DNA of 64,000 nt from Mesodorylaimus sp. YZB2_4. Taxonomy: Eukaryota; Nematoda; Enoplea; Dorylaimida; Dorylaimidae. Positions 36,343-46,235 of the stretch are shown piece after piece. A program made the translations under genes and the position numbers. Each line of letters starts with the position of its first letter. The first letter of the stretch is position 1. The notes below the pieces were generated by a model, which saw nothing but the letters and a program-made list of their open reading frames with translations, did no database searches and was not told where the DNA came from. The DNA lies in contig JASANH010001408.1 in NCBI GenBank assembly GCA_030248295.1, positions 1-64,000 on the forward strand, read 5' to 3'.

Positions 36343-36742
36343 GGCGGTCTCGACTTTGAGACGCGTAAAAACGTATTCTCGAAATGATATGACTGACAAG
36401 CGGTTTAATGAATGAGCCCTGATAAACATTAATCGCGATATCGACCTCGACGTAGCAGATATTTCAAAGCGATTCGGTTTGTCTGAGGTTTCGGAGGGCT
36501 TCGATTAATTTGATATATATTATCTGGTGGTTTGTCGTGGAAAAATCAGTTTCTTGGAGCCATAAAACTCAATTTTTTTGAGGCGGGGCAGTGCCACATC
36601 CCCCCCACCCCTCAACGCACCCCATTTCGGGCGCTTCGCGAACTCGCACAGGCTGATGTAGCTAAACACAGCTGGATTCACATGCCTCTTTTTTTTAGTG
36701 AGTACCCCCCCCCCCCCACCTCGAATCCTGGCTTCGCCACTG

Positions 36743-38933
36743 AGTTCGACAATGCCGGCGCTGAAGCGATAAGAGAAAATTTGGCCATTCCAAGTCACTG
36801 CTCAGTTCGTAATTCCAATTCCAAGTTTGCTATTCTCATTTTGCTCATTCTGGATTAAGGGCCTAGCTACCTTCTCTATTTGTAAAGGTAAATCGACAGG
36901 GATATCGTGTTGCGTTTTTCATCGCAAGGGTGTGTTTGCCTGTGCAATGGAGGCTGACCAGAGTCGCCTGGATTCTGCAGCAGTGTGCGCTAGTCTGCGT
37001 CGTAGTGGTGCTATCGGTGGAAGTCTCCCTTGAGTCGTGTGGACGCGTTTCAGATGCTTTGAAAGTGGTGAAACATAGTTTTGTATGGGTGCAATATGGT
37101 TTCAGATGGGTGGAAAGTGGTAGAGTGCAGTTTCGGATGGCTTAGGCTCAGGCTTGGGCTCAAAAAAAATAGATAGGCGCGTTCGAAAGAGCTTGAAAAA
37201 CTTTCCTAGATAAATTTAAAATTGTGAGTCAGTGTGTTAGAAGATTTCCAACTTTTCTCTACCCCAAACGCCCATTCAGGGTGTTATCGGTATACCTACA
37301 CTAGGCTTTTGGTGATATTTTTACTCGAGTGACCATCTCGATAAACCTTCGACCTAGACGACTGTGGATGGTCTTATTCGATAAAGCTCGTCGAGTTGAG
37401 TCAGGATTAGCACCTTCTCTGGGGCTCGAGCGGTCGCTCAGTCCCCTCTAGAATGCCTGATCCCCCTAAGGTCTAATTGCTAGCTTTTTTACTATCAGTC
37501 TAATGAGGGTGGGAAAGGGGTTCATTCGAGAGAGCTCGTCGAGTTGATCTAGACAAACATCCTTCAGGCACTTTTTTGCTCGCATGGAGCATTCAGCTTT
37601 TCAATCTATTAATCAATGGAATAGGGCTGAGCTAACTTTCATACTGCCTGTCGATTGCCCTCTAACCTCGAAGATCGTTGATGGTCTCATTCGATGGAGC
37701 TCGTCGACAAGAGTCTGGAGGTCAAGCTGGAGAAAGAGCTCTCAGTCTGTCAATCAGTAGGCGTTATGATTTTGATCAAGATTTCAGCTTGGAGCTTGGA
37801 GAGTTCCTAGCTGAAAATGCCTTTTAATAGTGGAAGAGACGAGTCGCCGGGAGGTCGAATTTCATTTTGAGACATCGAGCGCACGTTGTATTAGGCTTTT
37901 TCTGCCAAAAGTCGTTTTCGAGCAGAAGTCCGCAATTAGGAGTTTGCTTTAAGCAGAAAACGCTAATTAAGAACCTTCCGCAAAAGTTTTTTATTTTATC
38001 AAAATAAGGCTCTGCGTCCGTCGAACTTTCGCGAAAGATTGTCCACACTTTTGGAAACTTAAAAAATCTGGACTGGAAACCTGTAGATTCTTTAGTCTAA
38101 TTGATTATTTTCTACCAATGGCAAAAAATGCCACCAAAGGCACGGAAGTTTTCAGTTTTTAAAAATTCAAGCTTTTTGACTCAAAATCGAACTTCACCGT
38201 CTAATTCGCGTACGCTGAACACTAATATAATGGTTTTAGGAAGGGTTGCGTTTGAGCGAGCGGCATCAAATTTTTCGCTTTCCGCACCCTGGCACGTGCT
38301 CCGCAAAATTTTTTTTGAAAATCTTCATCATATCCGTGTTCAAGCGCAATCGATTCACCCGAAAAAAATTATTTTTGAAAAAACTCTTTTCCTCGATGGC
38401 AAAAAGGTTTTTTGATCACACTGGCTAATTGTGTCAAAGGCAGACATTCTATCCAATATCAAACATTCCTGACACAGTTGCAATTGAAAAAACTTGTAAA
38501 AAAATCACTACAGGCAACAAAACCCAGCCCAAACTTCTTTCTGAAAATTTTAACTTTTAAACCGTTGACCTGATCGAAATATCACATATGCCATCAAGGA
38601 GAGCGCGAAAAGTTACCCTGGTTCCCTCCGTCTTAGCTCTTTAAGAGCAATTTTATAATGAGATCAAAATTTTTTACATGCAATTAGAATATAAATTTTT
38701 CTGTCAACCGTTCGTCCGAACAAATTTTACCACATCCTTCCGAAGAGAGCGCAAAAAGGTACATTAGGCCCGTTTCTCTCATTCCAATAGAGGTTATTTG
38801 AACTCTTCTTAATATTCGCCCATTATCTCTTTTGACAAAAAAGTGTGATGAAATAAAATTTTCAAATAAAAGGTGAAAATAACATTTCTAGGCTAGTTTT
38901 TCAGGCTAAATCTCGTGCAAAGTGTAAAAATGG
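36743..38933. other. No gene; diverged tandem repeat and AT-rich DNA
   Basis: Three related units (about 37365, 37530 and 37680) share ATTCGA(T/G)(A/G)(A/G)AGCTCGTCGA at a spacing of roughly 150-165 bases. The stretch 38050-38900 is AT-rich without recognised features. The expected last segment of TM9SF2 is not here. Confidence 0.35.
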
Positions 38934-39371
38934 CTAGAAAATGTTTTCCGCGATTCGAGCTCCCAGAGGGCCGTATGCGGCACTTAAAAATGGAGACACT
39001 AAAAATATTACTAAAGAGAAACAATAACACCATTTCTGGCTCAATTTTTCTGGCTCTGGCTCATCAAAAATGTTGTTGCCAAACTCATCCACGACGAACA
39101 ATTCCACATTTCGCTCAAGCCCATTTATACGCACTGGGACTTGCACAGTACCCAAAACGGACAGCTTCGTACCACCGTACTTCTTCAATTCCGTACGAGA
39201 ATGCTTTAAAGCAGGCGACTTAATGGAACTCCAGGTAATAGCATATAGGACACTAACCTTTGTACCAGTATCCAATGGCAATTGAATGGGAGTCGCCCCG
39301 ATACTCGCGGAAACGAATACCTCATCGTTCGGAGCAATACCACCAAAGTCGGGCACAGTCATGCTATTCAA
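38934..39371 (-). pseudogene. Retropepsin-like protease fragment of a gypsy-like element
   Basis: The minus-strand frame has LPLDTGTKVSVL, with the DTG catalytic triplet of retropepsins, followed by a beta-rich stretch (KLSVLGTVQVPVRINGLER and ELFVVDEFGNNIF) typical of gypsy proteases. Similarity fades after about 39060 and the frame then runs into unrelated sequence. The N-terminal side is cut at about 39372 by SINE-derived DNA. No flanking polymerase was found. Confidence 0.65.
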
Positions 39372-39379
39372 AGCCGTCA

Positions 39380-39445
39380 GTGTTCAACAGCCGAGACTGT
39401 CTCCTCGTTTGGCTTTCGTCTCTCCACTCGGAGCACCTCTAGGGT
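39380..39445 (-). repeat. SINE tail fragment
   Basis: TCTCCACTCGGAGCACCTC matches TCTCCACTAGGAGCACCTC in the SINE at 45282-45708, in the same orientation. Confidence 0.45.
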
Positions 39446-39487
39446 ACCGGGTGAATGACCCACAGCCTGGCGTGAGAGGTCAGCGAG

Positions 39488-39660
39488 GGTTGGGCCTGGT
39501 GGGTTAGGCGTCTGCCTCTCACGCCAGGTGCGCAGTTACGGGCGAGTGTTCGACTCGCGGGCCGGTAAATCATTTCGTGTAAAATGTGTCCCTTCACCCT
39601 CGAGTGCGCATAAGCGTTTGGTGATGTGGTTAAACATTAACATGAACATGAGGGTTTGTG
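39488..39660 (+). mobile_element. tRNA-derived SINE
   Basis: A-box region GGTGGGTTAGGCG, then GTTCGACTC (B-box) about 50 bases later, followed by GGTAAATCATTTCG and CTCGAGTGCGC, the body shared with the copy at 23820-23987. The 3' end is indistinct. It inserted beside, or together with, another SINE tail next to the protease fragment. Confidence 0.65.
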
Positions 39661-39918
39661 GCTCGCAAACCGACCTCCATCACCATGGATCGAACCTCGG
39701 ACGAGTCCAGCCACTCGCTCCAAGCAATATGGCACACAAGCAATATGGAGAGACGAATCTTATGGCAGACCTTTTGCTGGAATGCTTGTTGTATAGCAGC
39801 GGCCATGGTGAGGTCTGCCAGGTCCCCCGCGGTCCATAGTGATTCATCCACAGATCGTGAGAGACCGTGAAGAAGCAGAAGATTAAAGAAGAAGTATACT
39901 CTTAGAATCGATGAACAT

Positions 39919-40284
39919 TCAAAAAAATACGATATTCAAATTCAGCACCCACGAATTACAAGTAGTAGCAAATTCTGGACCTCCAGCACCTATGCAAAAA
40001 AGTGGAAATTCTTGATTGCAAAAGGAAGGACCTGTCGCATACTGTAGCGATTTTCTAATTCCATCTCGTACTTTTTCTCTGGTGTAACGTAGTGCGCTAG
40101 GCCCTGTGTGATGACCTAGCCTGACAACGTCACACTCGCATGTTATACGACTTACTAACTGAGCTTGGTGGAGATCGCTGATAGGGATCTGTGCGATGCC
40201 GCCGCAACGTGAATTTTCGACCAATTTGACGAGACATGCGGGACGCAAACAATGATGATCTTCTTTTACTTGTCCAGCGAACAT
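39919..40284 (-). CDS. Cysteine-containing ORF with upstream TATA box, unidentified
   Basis: An uninterrupted minus-strand ORF of 121 codons from the ATG at 40284 contains nine cysteines and no transmembrane helix. TATATAAAG lies 40-50 bases upstream (about 40322-40330), a good position for a short 5' leader. The sequence (for example CLRPACLVKLVENSRCGGIA) matches no family I know. It could equally be part of a repeat. Confidence 0.35.
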   Translation of the reverse strand: MFAGQVKEDHHCLRPACLVKLVENSRCGGIAQIPISDLHQAQLVSRITCECDVVRLGHHTGPSALRYTREKVRDGIRKSLQYATGPSFCNQEFPLFCIGAGGPEFATTCNSWVLNLNIVFF

Positions 40285-40321
40285 GTATACACACACACTG
40301 ACTAACGCAAGGATTGCACGC

Positions 40322-40330
40322 CTTTATATA
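40322..40330 (-). promoter_or_regulatory. TATA box candidate
   Basis: TATATAAAG on the minus strand, about 40 bases upstream of the ATG at 40284. Confidence 0.4.
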
Positions 40331-40896
40331 CTGTTCCAGACTCTATCCTTTCTACATACATTAGCATATCTCCTAAATTATCAGAGGTCGTCGATTGTTC
40401 AGGCCTAAAAACTGGAAATCGCTAATCACTCCAGGTCTTATGGAAATATACCTATGTGATAAGAATGGCCAGGACGGATCCAGAAACTGGTTGTGTGAGG
40501 CATCTAATGGTTTATGCGGATGACCTGGATCCCTTGAGGCAAGAACTATATCATTGCTGAAGTCTGGAGAGGAATTGTCAGAAACGCGCTAAATCCAGAA
40601 ACTTGTTCAGAAACCTATGCGATACTGTGTTGCACTGGGAAACGAACCTTTTGCATCCTGTTCTCGCTTGCTACAAACCCAAGCAATAGGCCTTGCACCT
40701 CTCTCTTTCCGCATTCCTTTCATCTATGCCTTCACCGCTGCTCTGTATGTGTTAAAGGTGAGATTAAAGCACTCATAGAACTCCAGCTTTTGGATCGAAT
40801 GTTGAACCTATCTACCTTTAGGACCGGCCGATGCTAGCCATTCTTTTTAGAATAGAAGTTCTGGTTTGAGTTGTGTGTATTATGGTACTTTTTTTA
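40331..40896. other. No feature recognised
   Basis: Nothing with a known pattern. Confidence 0.25.
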
Positions 40897-40898
40897 GG

Positions 40899-41830
40899 AA
40901 TCCTCGATCGTTATTGGGATCTGTGCGTATGGCCATCTAATCCAGAAAACGTGAAAAGGTCTGCGGAAATCGATTCATCGCCTCAAAATGCGGCAAAGAT
41001 GCGTGGTGAACTAGCGGCTTTGAGAGCATTGGTAGCAGCGAAATGGAGAACTCATGCTGAGGAATGGATGAATAGTTGGGGCACTGAAGCCCGAAAACGG
41101 ACTACGTAAGTCATGAGTACAGTATATGCACGGAGAGTGCCCGACGATGAGTTGGTTTTATGATAATGCGCGGGTCCAGCGTAAAGTCAAGTACACTTTT
41201 GGGTAGAGCATCCATTTTTATGGTTCTGTGACGATTTTGATGTGTCCAGTTTATGTGACTGGCCAGTCGCTTTCTTCAAAAGTTTGTTTGTCACGAGGAA
41301 CTCCTAGGCATCTAGAGATTGATCACAGAGCTGAGATGCAAGGAACAACGCTGATACTACGTGGTGGCATGGTTCCAATAAACAGTCATGAGCTCATCAG
41401 GGATCTTTGCGTCAGCTTTGTTCTTTTGCATCAAATATCAAATGACAGCTCTGTGGACAATTTCAAGGTTTACAGGCATTTTTCATGACGAACAGACTTT
41501 TGAAGTAACGAGTCAAAAGAGCTGGGCTGACCAAAAGTACCTCACAACCATAAAAATGAACGCTCTTTCCAGTCGTGTGCTTCTGTTTACTCAGCACTGG
41601 CGCGTTGCTAAAAGGCCAACTCATTGTTCGACCCCGTCTACTTATGCATGAGTACTTCTAAAATACGTCGATAACTTTCAGGCCGCCTTACTTTTTTTGG
41701 ACTGAGTCGCTCTTTGGTCGCTCAGTGAAGGATCCGTCTGCGATAAAGCCGAAGGAATACGACGAAACCAAAGAAAACGAGTGGCGCAAAGATCTGCTCA
41801 GTTTGAAAAAGACCAAACGAACTTACTAGC
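40899..41830 (+). CDS. Unidentified host gene, last two exons with poly(A) signal
   Basis: An acceptor TTTTTTTAG at about 40898 opens an exon to 41105 (donor GTAAGT). It reads ILDRYWDLCVWPSNPENVKR then an alanine-rich helix (MRGELAALRALVAAKWRTHAEEW). An acceptor TTTCAG near 41682 starts the last exon, RPPYFFWTESLFGRSVKDPS, ending in a Lys-rich tail and TAG at about 41829. AATAAA follows within a few bases. Codon context and splice sites look genuine. I do not recognise the family; it may be a small organellar or membrane-associated protein, which is guesswork. Confidence 0.45.
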
Positions 41831-41879
41831 AATAAAATAGTTGAACGTGAGTACCGTGGGGGTATCAATTAGCTTATGT

Positions 41880-42715
41880 TAGAAGCAGAGGCGTCCCAGC
41901 ATCGGCTGATCCTACTCTAGACCTGGACCCCAATTCCCGATCCGATCTGGTCGATCCATTTGGAAAAATTAAAGTTGATGGGGATGACGTATTTGGTGGG
42001 GACTGCATCTTCGCCAGACAGACTGGTCTGTTTCCTCGCTTTCACTCTCCGTCTCTCAGACCACTCCAAAGAACACAGGAGCTTCTGCTTTTAGATATTC
42101 TGAAACGCAGGATAGTCAGAATGAGGGTTGCCATCCAACGATGCGAGTTGAAGGCTAAACCGCTGATGGTATCGAAGGCCACTCAGAAAATTATCGGAAA
42201 ACGTCAACTGGGTCGAAGGTAGTCAATAAATTTGTGCTGGAAACGATCTTAAGAAAGAGAAGTAAGTTTTGTTATTCCAAGAAACCAGACAGGTTTGTGG
42301 CTGAGGGTGGCATGTTCAATACCTTATACAAATCAGGGGCTTTTCTCAGAGTCGCATGAACGGTACCAATCGACGGGGCATCCAACATTAAACAGAGTTT
42401 TTATGTTCTTAGTTCTAACTGTATCTTGCTGATGTTTTAATTTCCTAGACGGTCGTTGGAGGAGTCATCGTTTGATGGGAACGTGCTGCAGGAAGAACTG
42501 CAAAAACCAGCGGGCGATTGGACTTCTTGGGAAAGGGGCCCAGCAACGCGCGCGGCATTTCAAGAACAGAAATTCAAGTTCGGCTTATCAGGATTGTATA
42601 AACGGATGGTAGAATTGAAGCTGAGAATGAACGGCAACGAACAAATGCGGCCGATTTTATTACCAAAGACATTGATTATGGCGAGCCTTTGTGGAAACAT
42701 TTGATGGAACTTTGA
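41880..42715 (+). pseudogene. Coding-like exons of an unidentified gene with stops
   Basis: After an acceptor at about 41890 a frame reads ADPTLDLDPNSRSDLVDPFG and KIKVDGDDVFGGD. A neighbouring frame then carries a Ser/Thr-rich stretch, one TAA, and KVVNKFVLETILRKR with CYSKKPDRFVAEGGMFNTL. A further exon from about 42449 ends in ADFITKDIDYGEPLWKHLME and TGA. Each piece looks coding but frame changes and one stop separate them. It may be a second gene in tandem with the preceding one, or its pseudogenised continuation. Confidence 0.3.
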
Positions 42716-42739
42716 GCCGCACTGCTTTGATGCAACATC

Positions 42740-44484
42740 ATAAAGAATACCGCCTTCACTTGTACAAATCTGAAATACCAGAATTTGAATATGGGAAAAA
42801 GTAAAGATCTTAGAAAGACGGCCGCTAATTCTGTGCGGGGCTCCCCTGTTCTGACTGAGATCTAGGCTAATTCTAACTAAGATCTCAGCACGGATTTAGG
42901 AAGTCTTAGTGAGAAAATAGCAAAGATCTTTGTTAGAAAATGTCATTTTGGGAAATACGGGCAGTCAGCTCGGCCTCTCGGCCTCGCTCGGCCCTGACCA
43001 GGGAGGGAGACAAATAGTCTGTGCCTCGTGAGCACACTACATGTCCTATGCAAACAGAGTAACCACTGAAGGCATCTATTACAATATGCTGGATGTCGTT
43101 TCTCCCCCACTCAACAAAAATTGAGGGCTGTAGCTAAAAGTTTGGGAAAGTGGAAGAGCAAGGTGTTTACTAGCTGGGACTAGCTGTGACTAGCTTTGTC
43201 AGAGTTGGGTCGCTATTCCGAATGTGTTTTCATGCGCACAGAGTCTCTCCGACTTGACTAGACACTTTGACAAGAATTGATTGATTTAGCGAAGGAGTTT
43301 TGGACGGGGAGGGGGAAAATCAAGTCCGCGAATAGAGTTGATTAAATAGGCATCGTAGCCACTTAGACAATCTTCGATGGATCAAAACCAAAACCGAAAA
43401 CCGATTTGAGCATTCCCAATTTAAGACAGCGATAAATTCTCGCGCAGATGTCTGGGCTGGTATCGCTGCCCCTTTCGCCCCATCCCCTACTGGTTTTTGC
43501 AGCTAAACGCACTGTACGCGTTCGGCTGTCTTCCCTGCTATGGTTCTTTACTTCGGCATGCTCTAGCTATACTAAAAAAAAGCTTTGAAAATCTCATATT
43601 TTATGTCACCACATGCTAGCAATGTTCACAAGGCGTGCTTCCCTTTCAAAAGATCAGGACACATTACTCGGAGTGTCGGCGAACTGCGAACCACAAGCTC
43701 ACAGAAGAATTACCTCCAATCTGCTTAACAATGCTCACCTAATATTTTAGCCCCTCCCACTTCACACTGCATACGCTCAGGCTGATAATATTATGCAGCA
43801 CCTATCTTATTCTTTAGATCTCCTGCCCGTTAGCCTGGTTATAGGTGAGAAAAAAGTAAAACCAGCGAACTGTCAAGCAGGGCCTTGCCACTGCATTCTT
43901 GTCTTTATTGAATCCCCACCGACCCAGTGAAAGCTGACCCTCATTCCTTGAAAACAAATTCAGGAAAGCTTTTGTCCTCTTTGAAAGCACATCTTTGCCT
44001 TCTCTTAATCACCAGAGAACCCTAAGGCAAAATTAGAATTTCCTAGCCTTCGCGTTGTGCTCGTCCTCATTAGCAAGAAGATTACGACCAAGGCTTAATA
44101 GGACCCTACATTTTCTATTCTCATTCGCTCTTCTCTTCTTCATCGTCAATCTCTTAGAAACTAGCCATAGCTCGCAACTGTCGCTGCTAGCAGAGCTGCT
44201 AGTATTAGCATACCTGACGGGGCCGAAGTCGTAAACACGACAATAACGTGCCAGGTACGATTCGAGAGAACAGGTTCGCTGTCTAGAAAAATACATTGCA
44301 TCAAACAAGTTAGCGCCTTACAAAAAATGGACGGGCTTGATTTTTGTCACGTCTTGCTTTCTTGATAGGTTTTTTTTGTGAACTTTAGCAGATTTCCCTT
44401 TCCTAGGGCATCAAAAAATTGTATCACAAATGTTGACACAGAGTTGATCGAAGAAGATGTGGAAAAAAAATCAGAAACGATTAA
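42740..44484. other. No supported gene
   Basis: One minus-strand frame (44033-44308) is open but featureless. The words AGATCT and TCTAACTAAGATCTC recur at 42800-42950. Confidence 0.3.
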
Positions 44485-44898
44485 ATGAATCGTTCTCAGG
44501 CATTGGGATTGCCACTTTTCGTGCACCCAACACGACCCGAGTGGTTGGAAAGTAACAAATACGGGTTAACCAAACTGTTTGAGTTTGGAAAACGAGTCTA
44601 TTTCGCCGAAATTAGCCGAGTTGTGTTCTACCACTCGCTAGAATCGCAATGTTCTTCATGGATGCTGAGATCAGCTTATTGTAAGTTTTTCAAATTGATT
44701 TCACTTGGCGAGGTGTCTTCATGCGAAACACGATTTGGAATTGCTCGACATGGAAATTCACGATCCAGGGCTAGCAATATTTTCAGTCCAGGACTGTCTT
44801 TCATGCTGTTCGGAACGGCTATCTGTATTTGCAGACAAGGTCACGTAATTAGTTACAGTGTGGGACTGGATATTTTAGATGCACTGACTACAAGAAAA
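44485..44898 (+). repeat. Second copy of the hAT-associated repeat, with an ORF
   Basis: 44592-44898 is homologous to 26998-27335. Here a continuous frame from an ATG at 44485 runs through it for about 137 codons before entering the next repeat at about 44899. The N-terminal part (PLFVHPTRPEWLESNKYGL) lies outside the shared region. The frame being open in this copy but broken in the other suggests that it once encoded protein, which I cannot name. Confidence 0.5.
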
Positions 44899-44934
44899 AT
44901 ACGCAATACGCAAATTTTCACGCATACTTTTTGG

Positions 44935-45800
44935 AGTATTCGATTCGTTTATGACGCAATACGCATACGCATTCGAGAGACTTCGCGTATGCGCATTCAA
45001 ATCGAGTAATTTTACTTACCGTAATGCAAAGTAACTTCGATATATGGACCCTTTTTGAGGCCATGGTCAACACAAAATTTGGACACACAAACGGGTCAAA
45101 AGTACTGTGATTTCGCAAGTTCCCACTACTAAAATTTCAGGAACCTTTTTACACCCGTTCGACTCCAGGATTTTCTGAATATGCTTCATGCATGCATAAA
45201 GACCTGCATTCCCACGTATACATTCTGCGTAACTTCCAAGAATGTCAGATGAATTCCAAGATGAGACTGACCCAACTTTCTTTTTTTCCAAGTCTCCGGG
45301 TTACGCCCTGTGCCGCCCCAGTTCCCCACGGAACTTTCCCGCCATTTTTCAATAGCCGGTCAGCAGTCTTGACACGATAAGCAAGGCCGTGAGGTGAACA
45401 GCTCTCACAGCAGTTCCCCTCTGTGTGTCTCCACTAGGAGCACCTCCACACGAGGGCATCCTGTGCCAGCACCAGCATCCCAGGATGATACTGGGCGAGA
45501 AGAGGGACTTTCCCAAACTGGTGTTTTGGAACCAGTTTACTGCTTCTTTACTCGTTCGGCATCCGAGTCGCCGAGAGCTAGGTGGGCATGGCCACCGACA
45601 AACTTACTAAATAGCCGTCCTCAGGCGCAACAGAACTGCGGCCTCCCGGTCAGGGTTGTTAGCCCAAGCAATGTGTGACCAACGCCTTAACTAAGTGAGC
45701 CACCGCGGCTTTCTCGGAGTATTTCTGCGTAAGGGTTCATTTCTAAGTTCTTGGCACCTCTGCTTAATGGGTGGGGCTTGCCATAGTCTGACCGTGACTA
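44935..45800. repeat. Dispersed repeat, copy 2, interrupted by a SINE
   Basis: Block B (44935-45018) and block A (45170-45281, resuming at 45709) are homologous to 10590-11215. Block A is split by the SINE at 45282-45708. The block order is opposite to copy 1. Confidence 0.55.
45282..45708 (-). mobile_element. tRNA-derived SINE with A-rich tail and target duplication
   Basis: The minus strand starts AGCCGCGGTGGCTCACTTAG (A-box region), with a degenerate B-box around GGGAGGCCGCAGTTC, a roughly 340-base body, and ends in an A-rich tail (GGAAAAAAA). A 6-base duplication CTTTCT (45276-45281, 45709-45714) flanks it. The insertion point is verified by comparison with the uninterrupted block A at 10590-10830. 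Confidence 0.7.
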
Positions 45801-46235
45801 TGATCTGACCACTGATCTGACCCTGGGCCAGGGACAGGGTCACATCAGTGGATGCTAGCATTAGACAACAGGTTTTCAAAAAGTTATAGCCCTTACCTTC
45901 CTCCATCCGTACTGAAGGATCTGACAGAAGCTGGTTTCCAGCACTACACAGTATGACTTTGAAGCGGTATCATGTGAGGACTGCATGATATCGGGAACGA
46001 AATTGAAGTCCGCAAACAACTGCTCACGGAAATTTAAGCAGGCCATTCACACATTTTTACGTCTTTTACGAGAGAATAAAAAAAACAATTCAAATTTTAG
46101 CATTTATAAATTTTTGCCTTATCTTGCGACGGATGAGTCGGGCGACTGTTGTTAATTTATGACCATTATGGATCAAAAATATTGGGAAACCTTGGGCATG
46201 AGTGGAAAATTGACGGATTTACTTATTCGATGATT
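45801..46235. other. No supported gene
   Basis: Degenerate TCTGACC repeats at 45785-45850; otherwise nothing. Confidence 0.3.

Larger units (their letters stand above)
29648..36346 (-). mobile_element. Non-autonomous LTR retrotransposon (gag-protease only)
   Basis: Two 274-base direct repeats (29652-29925 and 36069-36342), TGTAA…TTACA/TCACA at their ends, enclose a minus-strand gag and protease. A 4-base duplication GGCG (29648-29651, 36343-36346) marks the insertion. By eye the LTRs differ at 11 positions (about 96% identity). From the protease end (32402) down to the 3' LTR, about 2.5 kb, I find no reverse transcriptase, RNase H or integrase motif in any minus-strand frame. The family looks gypsy-like from gag and retropepsin. 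It probably depends on enzymes from an autonomous relative. Confidence 0.85.
27338..36508 (+). pseudogene. hAT transposase (TTF zinc finger, DUF4371, dimerisation domain), disrupted
   Basis: Pieces in order: a TTF-type Cys motif (GAFCRPCALF, 27350s) with a GTAAGT intron to 27520; a LCGRQ-like block (VFCGRQNLALRGHR, about 27770); LADEATDILDREVLCYSIRF (28058-28120); DGARAMKG; MHCASHSVNLVLNFA; a long degenerate middle; NRNKLSRRQYCEQ with IYLPYLKDLDDQLGDRF; and finally LAATDDEVERA at the LTR junction (29651). Past the LTR element (36343 on) the dimerisation domain resumes in the same frame with DMTDKRFNE, a TGA, and ININRDIDLDVADISKRF to a TAA at 36508. In-frame stops (for example TAG near 28461) show it is inactive. 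The DDE/RNase-H core is degraded. Confidence 0.8.
26996..36742 (+). mobile_element. hAT transposon, 5'-truncated, carrying a nested LTR element
   Basis: The right terminus (36719-36742) reads on the minus strand CAGTGGCGAAGCCAGGATTC, a typical terminus of ZMYM/DUF4371-type hAT elements, preceded by a poly-G/C tract (13 C at 36705-36717). The transposase reads plus-strand toward this end. I did not find a matching left terminus or the expected 8-base duplication (the candidate on the right is AGTTCGAC), so the 5' end is lost or hidden. The element is interrupted by the LTR retrotransposon at 29652-36342. Confidence 0.65.

Noticed and set aside
36520-36798. Minus-strand ORF at the hAT right end
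   Set aside because: Runs through the poly-G/C terminal tract and TIR, a common artefact at hAT ends.
42530-42715. Clathrin light chain-like tail
   Set aside because: The ADFI…D…P.W pattern is only a loose resemblance and the upstream exons do not support it.
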